64,000 bases of DNA from UBA1370 sp964515115 (GTDB taxonomy: Bacteria > Patescibacteriota > Microgenomatia > UBA1400 > PJMF01). Below the pieces are notes generated by a model, which made no database searches, was not told where the DNA came from, and saw nothing but the letters and a program-made list of their open reading frames with translations. The DNA lies in NCBI GenBank assembly GCA_964515115.1, contig CAZESB010000001.1, forward strand, positions 62,001-126,000. Reading direction: 5' to 3'. Of the stretch, positions 50,168 to 57,492 are shown one piece after another. A program made the position numbers and the translations under genes. Position 1 is the first letter of the stretch; each line of letters starts with the position of its first letter.

Positions 50168-51250
50168 TCAAATTATCAACATCGCGTCCCCAAATGAGTA
50201 AAATCTGTATTCATTTTCGATAGCTTGAGCATAAGCTTGGCCCACAGTCGAGGTCTGAAAATCCTCAAACTTGTGTGGGGTATTTGGCGCCGAAACAAAG
50301 GCGGCCACTAACATCAGCAGGGTAGACTGGGGCAGGTGAAAGTTAGTAATCAGCCCATCCACAAATTTATACCGATACTCCGGGTAAATATAAATATCCG
50401 TTTCTCCGGTTTTGGCGCTCAAAATTCCCGAATCATCGCTGCAAGTTTCCAGGACTCTGGTGGAGGTAGTGCCAACGGCAATCATACGTCGGCCAGCGAC
50501 TTTAGCGGTATTAAGTTTTTGGGCAGTTGCTTCCGGCAGCTCAAACCACTCGCTGTGTAACTGGTGAGCGGTAATATTCTCAGTTTTCACTGGCAAAAAA
50601 GTACCGAGGCCCACATGGAGGGTGAGTTCGATAATTTCCACACCTTTCTTGAGAAGAGCGCTTTCGACTGCAGGCGTAAAGTGCAGGCCAGCAGTAGGCG
50701 CGGCAGCCGAGCCCGGATATTTAGCAAAAAGAGTTTGATATTTTTCTTTCAGTTTTTGGCTGGTGGCTTGGTCGGGATTGATGTAAGGTGGCAGCGGCGT
50801 GTGGCCGATTTTTTCCAGGGCAGAGAAGAGCTGGCTACCGGTTTTGTTGAGCAAAATTTTGCGAGTGTAGCCTGAATCATCCAGGCATTCAGCGGTAAGT
50901 TTAGCCGCTCCCCCAAAATCAACTTTTTGGCCTTTTTTCAGGCCAGGTTTAGTCAGCGCTTCCCAAATTTCACCTGCTCCAGTTATTGTCAGTGGCTTAT
51001 TGAGCAAAATTTCCACCTGGCCGCCGGATTCTTTCTGGCCATAAAGCCGAGCGGGAATGACCTTGGTGTTGTTGCGAACTAGCACGTCACCAGGCTGCAA
51101 AAAATCAACCAGATTAAAAAAGCGGGCATGCTGAATCTGGCCGAAAATTTTATCCAAAACCAACAGCCGGCTGTGATCACGCGGCGAAACAGGCTCAGCA
51201 GCGATCCTTTCGGGAGGCAAGTGATACTCGAATTGACTTAACTTCAACAT
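50168..51250 (-). CDS. queA: tRNA preQ1 ribosyltransferase-isomerase QueA
   Basis: The 360-aa protein shows QueA family blocks: FEYHLPPERIAAEP, RDHSRLLVLD, GDVLVRNNTKVIPARLYG, SAAAPTAGLHFT, ELTLHVGLGTFLPVKTENI, HSEWFELPE, VGTTSTRVLE and TNFHLPQSTLLMLVAAF. It uses S-adenosylmethionine to convert preQ1 in tRNA to epoxyqueuosine. The ATG follows TATAAT by 7 nt with no Shine-Dalgarno. It is divergent from tgt, the enzyme of the previous step, so the two queuosine genes share one control region. Confidence 0.96.
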   Translation of the reverse strand: MLKLSQFEYHLPPERIAAEPVSPRDHSRLLVLDKIFGQIQHARFFNLVDFLQPGDVLVRNNTKVIPARLYGQKESGGQVEILLNKPLTITGAGEIWEALTKPGLKKGQKVDFGGAAKLTAECLDDSGYTRKILLNKTGSQLFSALEKIGHTPLPPYINPDQATSQKLKEKYQTLFAKYPGSAAAPTAGLHFTPAVESALLKKGVEIIELTLHVGLGTFLPVKTENITAHQLHSEWFELPEATAQKLNTAKVAGRRMIAVGTTSTRVLETCSDDSGILSAKTGETDIYIYPEYRYKFVDGLITNFHLPQSTLLMLVAAFVSAPNTPHKFEDFQTSTVGQAYAQAIENEYRFYSFGDAMLII

Positions 51251-51257
51251 CAGCAGG

Positions 51258-51301
51258 ATTATACACTGGTCAGTGTAGAGGCATAAATGTCCAGGTATAA
51301 T
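51258..51301. promoter_or_regulatory. Back-to-back leaderless promoters and palindrome between queA and tgt
   Basis: The minus strand has TATAAT (ATTATA at 51258-51263), 7 nt before the queA ATG; the plus strand has TATAAT (51296-51301), 8 nt before the tgt ATG. Between them lies a perfect palindrome, TACACTG-GT-CAGTGTA (51262-51277), overlapping the queA -10. The tgt -35 region is poor. A dimeric regulator could bind there. Confidence 0.75.
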
Positions 51302-51309
51302 AGGGGCCT

Positions 51310-52476
51310 ATGGATCACAAATTTACTTTCAAACTGGAAAAAATCAAAGGCCAGGCGCGGGCCGGCAGCTTGACTACGCCTCACGGCGAGGTGAAAACAC
51401 CGATTTTTATGCCGGTAGGCACTCAGGCCACGGTCAAGGCGCTGGATAGTCAGGATATCGCGGCGACCGAGGCGCAAATTATTTTGGCCAACACCTACCA
51501 TTTGTATTTGCGTCCGGGTATGGAGCGGCTGGAAAAGTTGGGTGGTGTTCACGAGTTTATGGGCTGGGACCAGCCGATGTTGACTGATTCGGGTGGTTTT
51601 CAAGTTTTTTCTCTTGGCAAACAGCTGGAACAAGGTGGCAGGAGTTCGCGGGTCAAAATTTCCGAAGAGCAGGTGGAGTTTGTTTCCCATCTGGATGGCA
51701 GCCAACATGTTTTTTCTCCGGAGAAGGCGATAGAGATTCAGCAGCAGATTGGCGCAGACATTATTATGGCTTTGGATGAATGTGTGGGTGATGACGAGTC
51801 GCCTGAGTACATGCTGCAAGCGGTGGAGAGAACTAGCCGCTGGGCCGAGCGCTGCGTGGCGGCTTGGGAGCAGAGCAGGCGGCTAAGTGTTTATGGCCGC
51901 TATCAGGCTCTTTTTGGCATTATTCAGGGTGGTTTATATCGGGATTTGAGAGAAAAAGCGGCAGAGTTTATTACTAGTTTGCCGGTTGATGGGGTGGCTT
52001 TGGGAGGTGAAACGATTGGCTATGACATGGAGGGCACAGTCCAGGTAATGGGGTGGTTGGAGCCGTTGTTACCGGCCAATAAGCCGAGATACGCCATGGG
52101 TTTGGGTCGCGATCCGCAAGATTTGGTTGAAGCGGTGCTGGCAGGCTTTGACATGTTTGATTGCGTTGGTCCGACTCGACTGGCGCGCAATGGCGCTCTT
52201 TATCATGGCGAGCTAAAAATAGAAAATGATCAGCCAAAATTTGTGAGTCAATATCCTAATGGCAGACTCAATATCGGTAAGACCGAGTTTGCCACCGACA
52301 AGCAGCCACTGCAACTCGGGTGCGATTGCCACACTTGCTCTAATAATTACACTCGTGCATACTTACATCATCTTTATAAAACCAAAGAATTGGCCTATTA
52401 CCGCCTAGCCAGTATTCATAATTTGCGCATGATGATTCGGTTGAGCGGAGAGCTACGTCAATACGTTTTAAGTTAA
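51310..52476 (+). CDS. tgt: tRNA-guanine transglycosylase
   Basis: The 388-aa protein has the bacterial Tgt blocks DSGGFQVFSLGK (substrate pocket), IMALDECV, FDMFDCVGPTR with the nucleophile aspartate, and the zinc site CDCHTC...YLHHL near the C-terminus. It exchanges guanine 34 of certain tRNAs for preQ1, after which QueA acts. The ATG follows TATAAT by 8 nt. A gene for an LCP-like protein follows after 14 nt. No preQ1 synthesis genes are present in the window. Confidence 0.97.
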   Translation: MDHKFTFKLEKIKGQARAGSLTTPHGEVKTPIFMPVGTQATVKALDSQDIAATEAQIILANTYHLYLRPGMERLEKLGGVHEFMGWDQPMLTDSGGFQVFSLGKQLEQGGRSSRVKISEEQVEFVSHLDGSQHVFSPEKAIEIQQQIGADIIMALDECVGDDESPEYMLQAVERTSRWAERCVAAWEQSRRLSVYGRYQALFGIIQGGLYRDLREKAAEFITSLPVDGVALGGETIGYDMEGTVQVMGWLEPLLPANKPRYAMGLGRDPQDLVEAVLAGFDMFDCVGPTRLARNGALYHGELKIENDQPKFVSQYPNGRLNIGKTEFATDKQPLQLGCDCHTCSNNYTRAYLHHLYKTKELAYYRLASIHNLRMMIRLSGELRQYVLS

Positions 52477-52490
52477 TTAAGTTAAACTTT

Positions 52491-53561
52491 ATGCCTGTCA
52501 CTGCCCGCAAAAAAGCTCAGTCCAGAAGAAAGCGGATTAAAACCGGTGTTTCGGTGGTGGCTAAGAAGTCTCAGAGGGCTAAAACAGCGAGGATATCTCG
52601 ATTGCCTAGATCGTCTGGAAAAACGGCCTGGCAAAAGCAGGCTAAAAAGGAAGTTTCTTGGGTGCGGAAGTTGGTGGGGCGGCTGCTGACGTTGGTGATC
52701 ATCGCCGGCATTTTAGTCTGGTTTGCTTTTCATTACCTGGTCCCGCGGTGGGCTTTCAGCAGCAGCCGCCCGCAAAACCTGCTCCTCATTCCCTCCAGCC
52801 AGGAACAAACCGCCGAGGTCTTAATTCTAGCCCACTTCGATCCGGATCAAGAAAAACACGCCCTCTATCTGATTGATGGTCGCGAAACCGTCAACCCTAT
52901 TGGCGACTACGGAGAACTACCACTTCAAGACATCTACCGGACACTTAAATTGGATAAAAAAGCTGATCAATTTATCCTAGCCACTTTCAATCACGCGCTG
53001 GGTATTGTAGTAGACAAGGTTTTGACAATAGACAGCCTCACTCCCGAAACGATCAACCGAGGTGAAACTTTTTCGGTTTTCTATCAAGCAGCCCGCCAGG
53101 ACCCAAAATTAGCCCAAGATTACCTCAAGTTGTACTTTTTGACTAGCCAGCTCTCCACCGATCTGACCATCCTCAACCTCACCGAACTTTCCAAGGTGCT
53201 TTCCGCCTACCAAACTCTCGGCGCTACTACCGCCCACAACTGCCCGGTGGCGGTGATCAATACTACCAACACTAAGGATTTAGCCGGCAACGTTAGCAAT
53301 ATTATTGAGGAAAATGGCGCTTTGGTGGTGAGAGTCACCAATAATAGCAGCAAATTTACTACCAGCAGCCTCTACGTCGGGGCAGAGTCGGCTGAAACTT
53401 GCCAACCGCTCACTGAGCTGATTACTGGTCTTTTTCCCAGCAAAATTCAGCAAATTCCGGCCAATAAAATCTTAACCGACCGTTATCGAGCGCAATTGAT
53501 CTTATTCCTTGGGGAAGACGCGGCCGAAATTTTTGCAACTGCTCCGACAGCGACACCATAA
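52491..53561 (+). CDS. Membrane protein with LCP-like and LytR_C domains
   Basis: The 356-aa protein has a basic cytoplasmic N-terminus, one membrane segment (LLTLVIIAGILVWFAFHYLV, about 65-85), a region resembling a degenerate LytR-CpsA-Psr domain (HALYLIDGRETVNPIG, then FNHALGIVVDKVLTID), and a C-terminal LytR_C-type domain (PVAVINTTNTKDLAGNVSNIIEENGALVVRVT). LCP enzymes attach polymers to the cell wall, but the usual catalytic arginines are not evident, so activity is doubtful. It lies 14 nt after tgt. Confidence 0.75.
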   Translation: MPVTARKKAQSRRKRIKTGVSVVAKKSQRAKTARISRLPRSSGKTAWQKQAKKEVSWVRKLVGRLLTLVIIAGILVWFAFHYLVPRWAFSSSRPQNLLLIPSSQEQTAEVLILAHFDPDQEKHALYLIDGRETVNPIGDYGELPLQDIYRTLKLDKKADQFILATFNHALGIVVDKVLTIDSLTPETINRGETFSVFYQAARQDPKLAQDYLKLYFLTSQLSTDLTILNLTELSKVLSAYQTLGATTAHNCPVAVINTTNTKDLAGNVSNIIEENGALVVRVTNNSSKFTTSSLYVGAESAETCQPLTELITGLFPSKIQQIPANKILTDRYRAQLILFLGEDAAEIFATAPTATP

Positions 53562-53582
53562 TTTTTCGCCAACAACCCAAAA

Positions 53583-54320
53583 CTAATCTTCAAACGAACT
53601 AGAATCCACCTCGTCAAAACTTTTTTCTACATCGCGGTCAGTTTCCACGATCTCAATCGGAATTTCTTCTTTCAATAAATAGCTTTCATCCACATCATCC
53701 AGTTGCGACATCGCCCCTTTATTACTAGGAAACGACTGAATGCCAAAATTCTTGCTGGAACGATAGCTTTCTTTAATGTAAACACTGCAATTTTTGCCGT
53801 TGCTGGAGCGAATAGAGCAGTTGTACTGATTGCCTCCCTGAATCAGCTTACCCAAGCGAAAAGAAACGTCTTCGGGTAGGGCACCGACATAATTGCCGCC
53901 GACTTCCACGGAAATATAGCGGTTTTTCAGCTTCAGTTCACAAGGCGCGCCCACATGCAATTTTTCTAAAGTCTGCTTATTAGCCAGCCGCCGCAACTCA
54001 ATAATCTTGGTTTTCCCTGGCTCTTCAATAAAATGTTGCTGCGTAAAAGAAGGGGCGGATAAATCCTGGTTTTTTTCAATTTTTGATAAATGTTTTTTGG
54101 CAATAATATTGGTCTTGTCCAACTTCAACACTACGGCAAAAGTTTGCTTAGCTTTTTTAAGATTTTTGAGCTGAACATAGGCCACACCCAGTCTGTTAAG
54201 GGCGCTGACATCTTCGGGGTATTGGGAGAGAATCTGTTGGTTGAGGTCTACTGCCAGTTGCCAGTTGGCGGCTTTGGCGGCCTCGATAGCTTTACGTCTT
54301 AAAGCTCCATTCGTACTCAT
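53583..54320 (-). CDS. TPR protein
   Basis: The 245-aa protein begins with two tetratricopeptide-like repeats (AIEAAKAANWQLAVDLNQQIL and SALNRLGVAYVQLKNLKKAKQTF), followed by a linker, a beta-rich domain (CELKLKNRYISVEVGGNYVGALPEDVSFRL) and a highly acidic tail. The beta domain with YVGALPEDV is seen in other uncharacterised proteins with TPRs. It probably mediates protein contacts; the partner is unknown. It converges on the LCP-like gene. Confidence 0.8.
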   Translation of the reverse strand: MSTNGALRRKAIEAAKAANWQLAVDLNQQILSQYPEDVSALNRLGVAYVQLKNLKKAKQTFAVVLKLDKTNIIAKKHLSKIEKNQDLSAPSFTQQHFIEEPGKTKIIELRRLANKQTLEKLHVGAPCELKLKNRYISVEVGGNYVGALPEDVSFRLGKLIQGGNQYNCSIRSSNGKNCSVYIKESYRSSKNFGIQSFPSNKGAMSQLDDVDESYLLKEEIPIEIVETDRDVEKSFDEVDSSSFED

Positions 54321-54454
54321 GCTATTGTCTTTCTGGTTGACATTCCTTATGTGTACAATTGCGTCGAAGAATACCTGCCTCCAGGCTTATTGTCAACCAC
54401 AAAAACATACTTTACCTGGATTGAACTTATAATGCAATAAGGCGAACAATTCTA

Positions 54455-54460
54455 TATAAT
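54455..54460 (+). promoter_or_regulatory. -10 element for yebC
   Basis: TATAAT ends 6 nt before the yebC ATG at 54467, without a Shine-Dalgarno. It is a leaderless-type promoter. Confidence 0.55.
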
Positions 54461-54466
54461 GCACCT

Positions 54467-55090
54467 ATGGCAGGGCACAGCAAATGGCATAACATCAAAA
54501 ACAAAAAGGGCGCTGAAGACGCCAAGCGCGCCCAGGTTTTTAGTCAAATCGGCAAGATGATCAGAATGGCGGTCAAAGAGGGCAAATCAGATAAACCCGA
54601 ATTTAATCCCGCTCTCAGAACGGCTTTAGAAAAAGCCAAGCAGGCCAACATGCCCAAGGAAAATATCCAGCGTGCTATTGATCGCGGCATGGGTCGAAGT
54701 GCCAGCGGCGCCCAGATTCAGGAAATCTCTTATGAAGGCTTTGGCCCCGGTGGTGTGGCCATTATTGCCGTGGCCCTCACCGATAACCCCAACCGCACCA
54801 GCTCAGACGTCAAATTTGCCTTTTCTCGTGCTGGTGGCTCACTCGGCAGCCCGGGCAGCGCTACCTACCTGTTTAAGCGCGACAGCACGGGCAATTATGT
54901 TCCCACCATGACTATCCCGGTGAGCGAACCAGACCGGCAAAAAGTTCAGCAATTGGTGGCTGCTTTAAGAGCGAACGAAGATATTGAAGACGTTTACACG
55001 GCCGCCGATCTTGATTCAAACGGTCCTGATTCGGACAGCCCCGATTCAAACAACCTTGCTTCAAACAGCCCTGATTCAGAGAAAGAGTAA
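54467..55090 (+). CDS. yebC: YebC/PmpR-family protein with shortened third domain
   Basis: The 207-aa protein starts AGHSKWHNIKNKKGAEDAKRAQVF and continues with MPKENIQRAIDRGMG and YEGFGPGGVAIIAVALTDNPNRTSSDVKFAFSRAGGSLGSPGSATYLF, the family core. After YLF about 60 residues of the usual third domain are missing, and TIPVSEPDRQKVQQLVAALRANEDIEDVYT follows directly. The tail is Ser/Asp/Pro-rich. Family members regulate transcription or relieve translation pauses at proline stretches. The next gene begins 6 nt later. Confidence 0.92.
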   Translation: MAGHSKWHNIKNKKGAEDAKRAQVFSQIGKMIRMAVKEGKSDKPEFNPALRTALEKAKQANMPKENIQRAIDRGMGRSASGAQIQEISYEGFGPGGVAIIAVALTDNPNRTSSDVKFAFSRAGGSLGSPGSATYLFKRDSTGNYVPTMTIPVSEPDRQKVQQLVAALRANEDIEDVYTAADLDSNGPDSDSPDSNNLASNSPDSEKE

Positions 55091-55095
55091 AAGCT

Positions 55096-55863
55096 ATGCG
55101 TCGAAGAGAAAAATTTGTTATCGCCTCGGTTTTATTAAGCTTAGGTCTGCTGGCAGTTCAGTGGACAGTTTTGGATTACCGCTATTTTGCGCTAGCCATC
55201 TTTACCGTGGCTTCTTACCTGGTTTCTACTTGGGCGCTACGTGATGATTTGCAGTTGCACGAGCGTTTTACCGTAGTGCCATTTCCCTCCATGTATGCCT
55301 TGGCGGTGGCGCTGTTTTATTACTTGCTGCCGGAGAGCGTGCTTAGCCAAGTAGCGGTGCTGCTGCTTTTTGGCGTGGGTATGTACGCCTTGTTTTTGAC
55401 TTCCAATATTTATTCCGTAGCTAAAGGCAGAACGATCCAATTGTTGCACGCTGCCCACGCGGTGGGGCTGTTTTTTAATCTGGTAACCTCGCTGTTGCTT
55501 TCCAACACTATTTTTTCGCTTCGGCTGCCTTTTTATTTCACCGTGCTGATGATTGGTTTAGTTCATTATCCCTTAATTTTTATGTCCCTTTGGTCAATTA
55601 AACTGGAAAATGAAGTAACGCTGCGGATTAGTGTTTTGGCCGGCATCTTGACTATTGTCTTGATGGAAATCGCCTTGGTGCTGTCGTTTATCCCTCTAAC
55701 CGTCTGGTACAACGCCTTATTTATCATGTCCATGCTTTATATTGGTCTGGGTATTTTCCACAACTACCTGAAGGGGAGGCTGTTTTCCAGAACACTGACG
55801 GAATATACTTTGGTGGCCATTTTCGTGGGAGTGATCTTTTTGTTGGTTTTTCCGTTGAAATAA
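55096..55863 (+). CDS. Seven-helix membrane protein
   Basis: The 255-aa protein has about seven hydrophobic helices with short loops (for example KFVIASVLLSLGLLAVQW, VAVLLLFGVGMYALFLTSN, ILTIVLMEIALVLSFIPL) and no recognised motif. It follows yebC by 5 nt and has a weak ribosome site. The 3' end lies in an 18-bp tandem duplication (55856-55891) covering the stop codon. Function is unknown. Confidence 0.82.
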   Translation: MRRREKFVIASVLLSLGLLAVQWTVLDYRYFALAIFTVASYLVSTWALRDDLQLHERFTVVPFPSMYALAVALFYYLLPESVLSQVAVLLLFGVGMYALFLTSNIYSVAKGRTIQLLHAAHAVGLFFNLVTSLLLSNTIFSLRLPFYFTVLMIGLVHYPLIFMSLWSIKLENEVTLRISVLAGILTIVLMEIALVLSFIPLTVWYNALFIMSMLYIGLGIFHNYLKGRLFSRTLTEYTLVAIFVGVIFLLVFPLK

Positions 55864-55891
55864 GCTGAACTAATGAAATAAGCTGAACTAA
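55856..55891. repeat. 18-bp tandem duplication over the stop codon
   Basis: TGAAATAAGCTGAACTAA occurs twice in direct succession at 55856-55873 and 55874-55891, with a partial third copy (GCTGA). The first copy contains the TAA stop of the membrane protein gene. This is probably recent slippage. Confidence 0.9.
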
Positions 55892-56126
55892 GCTGATTTT
55901 TTCTGCCTGGTTTCTGTCTGGTAAAAAGAGCGGGGAAGAGCAAGAGGTGGTAATGACTACTACAGATTGTAGTATTTAGATGGCTGAAAGAGGCACTAAT
56001 GAATCGTGGTTAGCCACAAAAATTAACTTTTTTAAGGAAAATTTTGGCAAAAATGGATTTTTATGGGCAAAAACCTCAGCAAAGTAGGGGACTGAAAAAT
56101 TTTGCCCCGGCTGGCAAAGGGCAGAG

Positions 56127-56163
56127 TGATATAGTTTGATAGGGTAAACTGATACAGTTTGAT
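56127..56163 (+). repeat. Iteron-like direct repeat pair
   Basis: TGATATAGTTTGAT (56127-56140) and TGATACAGTTTGAT (56150-56163) differ at one base and are spaced 23 bp apart, about two helical turns. AGTTT and AAACT between them form an inverted pair. The repeats end 12 bp before a DnaA box. Confidence 0.75.
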
Positions 56164-56174
56164 CTACCATGAAA

Positions 56175-56183
56175 TGTGGATAA
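56175..56183 (-). promoter_or_regulatory. DnaA box
   Basis: TGTGGATAA is the reverse complement of the consensus TTATCCACA. One perfect copy is present; TTAGCCACA (56010-56018) differs at one base. A single perfect box is weak proof of an origin. Confidence 0.55.
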
Positions 56184-56514
56184 CTGAATTATTATAGGAC
56201 ATAAGTTTTGAGCGGTGCCAGGCTAAAAACGATCGCAATTACTGGATTCTTACAATTGTTATGAGCTCTAGTGTCGCTTAATTAAACGTCCCGAGCCAAA
56301 GCGCCATGCAAAAATAATTTAGCCTGGTGGCCGCCTGGTAGGGGTGGGAAATCAGAAAAAACCCGAATAGAGCTTGAGAACAGTGGCGTTGCCTGGATTT
56401 TCTTTAGTGCGGAGGGAGTCAAGAGGAGCAGCAAAATAAATTAATTAATAAAAAGCGCTGTAATTAGGAAAAACTAACCCCTCTCGCGATAGTAGGGGAA
56501 CGGCCTCTCCTCTC

Positions 56515-56582
56515 AATTCCGGCCTGTCTAGATTTCTGTGTTATGTCGCACAATATTACTTTTACGACATAAGGCCAGAATT
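56515..56582. repeat. Nested inverted repeat
   Basis: TTATGTCG (56541-56548) and CGACATAA (56565-56572) form a perfect inner stem with a 16-nt loop. AATTC-C-GGCC (56515-56524) and GGCC-A-GAATT (56573-56582) form an outer stem with one mismatch. CCTGTC/GACAGG nearby can also pair. It could be a cruciform or an RNA structure. Confidence 0.75.
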
Positions 56583-56591
56583 GGCCGACAG

Positions 56592-56612
56592 GGCTGTTTT
56601 TAAGCCGGTTTT
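56592..56612 (+). terminator. Weak terminator-like hairpin
   Basis: GGCT-GTTTTTA-AGCC followed by GGTTTTT lies just after the nested inverted repeat. The stem is only 4 bp, so this may be fortuitous. With the repeat it might end a small RNA. Confidence 0.25.
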
Positions 56613-56958
56613 TAACTTTCCCTCTTGTTTCCGCCCAATTTTGTTTTTATTTTTATTTTTGTTATTTTTTGTCCCGCAGGCTCTCTCTTAGGAGCTGCTT
56701 CTTGCTTCCGGCTGTTATTCCTTTGCTTTGGCTCTCTAAGCTCTAGATACTACATTTAGTAGTAAGTGCAAAGCTATTTGTAGCCGCTACTATCCCAACG
56801 GGCGATCAATTGAACGATGTCATGATCCACCTGATTCATAAAAAGCCGATTTTGGGCGTTTGAGGGGTTTTGCTTGATGTATAGGCAAAAAATATAGATT
56901 AGAACGCAACCGACTACCCACAATTGCAGTAAAAAGTGGCAAGTCGATTTTTTATCTT

Positions 56959-57351
56959 TTATCTGCGAGTTCTACTGGGTTTTCGCCCAAGCTCAGTGCG
57001 CATATAGTCTAGCAATAATTGGATGCGATCAATTGAAGGAGCGCCTTTATAAAATCGATCCCGGCGCTGATTATCCAAAGCGGTCATATATGCTTCCCAA
57101 GTGTCGGGGAAGTCATTTTTGAGCACTCTATCTGTGGCCTCGCTATACGCAGCTGCTAGTCTTCTTATCACAGTTTGAGCTTGACTCAGATCAGTCAAGT
57201 TTGCCAATAAATCAGGATTTTGGCTTAAGTATTGTTCAAAAGAACCTAAAGCCTTTTCAAGATTTTCTCTTTCAATTGTGGGCGATGAGTTTTCCCCATC
57301 TTCTTGTTCGGTTTTGGCTCTGAACAAATCTTTAAGTCTTTCAAGGGACAT
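56959..57351 (-). CDS. Small helical hypothetical protein
   Basis: The 130-aa product is predicted helical and soluble, with an acidic middle and a basic C-terminus (RTELGRKPSRTRR). I do not recognise it. AGAAAGG lies 5 nt before the ATG and a TATACT -10 lies upstream on the minus strand (57385-57390), overlapping a perfect inverted repeat. It is the first gene after the long non-coding region and is transcribed toward it. Confidence 0.7.
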   Translation of the reverse strand: MSLERLKDLFRAKTEQEDGENSSPTIERENLEKALGSFEQYLSQNPDLLANLTDLSQAQTVIRRLAAAYSEATDRVLKNDFPDTWEAYMTALDNQRRDRFYKGAPSIDRIQLLLDYMRTELGRKPSRTRR

Positions 57352-57368
57352 ATAAACCTTTCTGATTA

Positions 57369-57389
57369 ATACTAACTATCTATTAGTAT
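57369..57389. promoter_or_regulatory. Operator-like inverted repeat over a promoter
   Basis: ATACTAA-CTATCTA-TTAGTAT is a perfect inverted repeat with 7-bp arms and a 7-nt spacer. One arm overlaps the TATACT -10 of the 56959-57351 gene on the minus strand. It is a likely regulator site. Confidence 0.55.
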
Positions 57390-57473
57390 ACACTAGGATA
57401 TAGTAAAAAAGTATATTGCTCAAGTGATTTTAGTCGTAAAAATAACAATCCTCTGAAAATTTTGCGACAGAAC

Positions 57474-57482
57474 TGTTATACT
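57474..57482 (+). promoter_or_regulatory. Extended -10 for the Xer gene
   Basis: TGTTATACT ends 10 nt before the ATG at 57493 and 1 nt before another in-frame ATG at 57484. The leaderless pattern favours 57493. Confidence 0.55.
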
Positions 57483-57492
57483 GATGGCAATC

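Larger units (their letters stand above)
55864..56958. other. Long non-coding region with repeats and one DnaA box
   Basis: I find no convincing gene in these 1.1 kb on either strand. They hold a tandem duplication, short palindromes (ACTACA-GAT-TGTAGT at 55959-55973), two iteron-like repeats, a DnaA box, a nested hairpin, A/T tracts and a T-rich stretch (about 56636-56675). This composition suits a replication or segregation region, or one or more structured RNAs. Confidence 0.5.

Noticed and set aside
55976..56170. Minus-strand ORF of 64 codons in the long intergenic region
   Set aside because: No ribosome site, no promoter and unusual composition; it overlaps the iteron-like repeats.
56541..56572. 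dif site from TTATGTCG-N16-CGACATAA
   Set aside because: dif has inner ATAA...TTAT around a 6-bp centre; here the order is reversed and the spacer is 16 nt.
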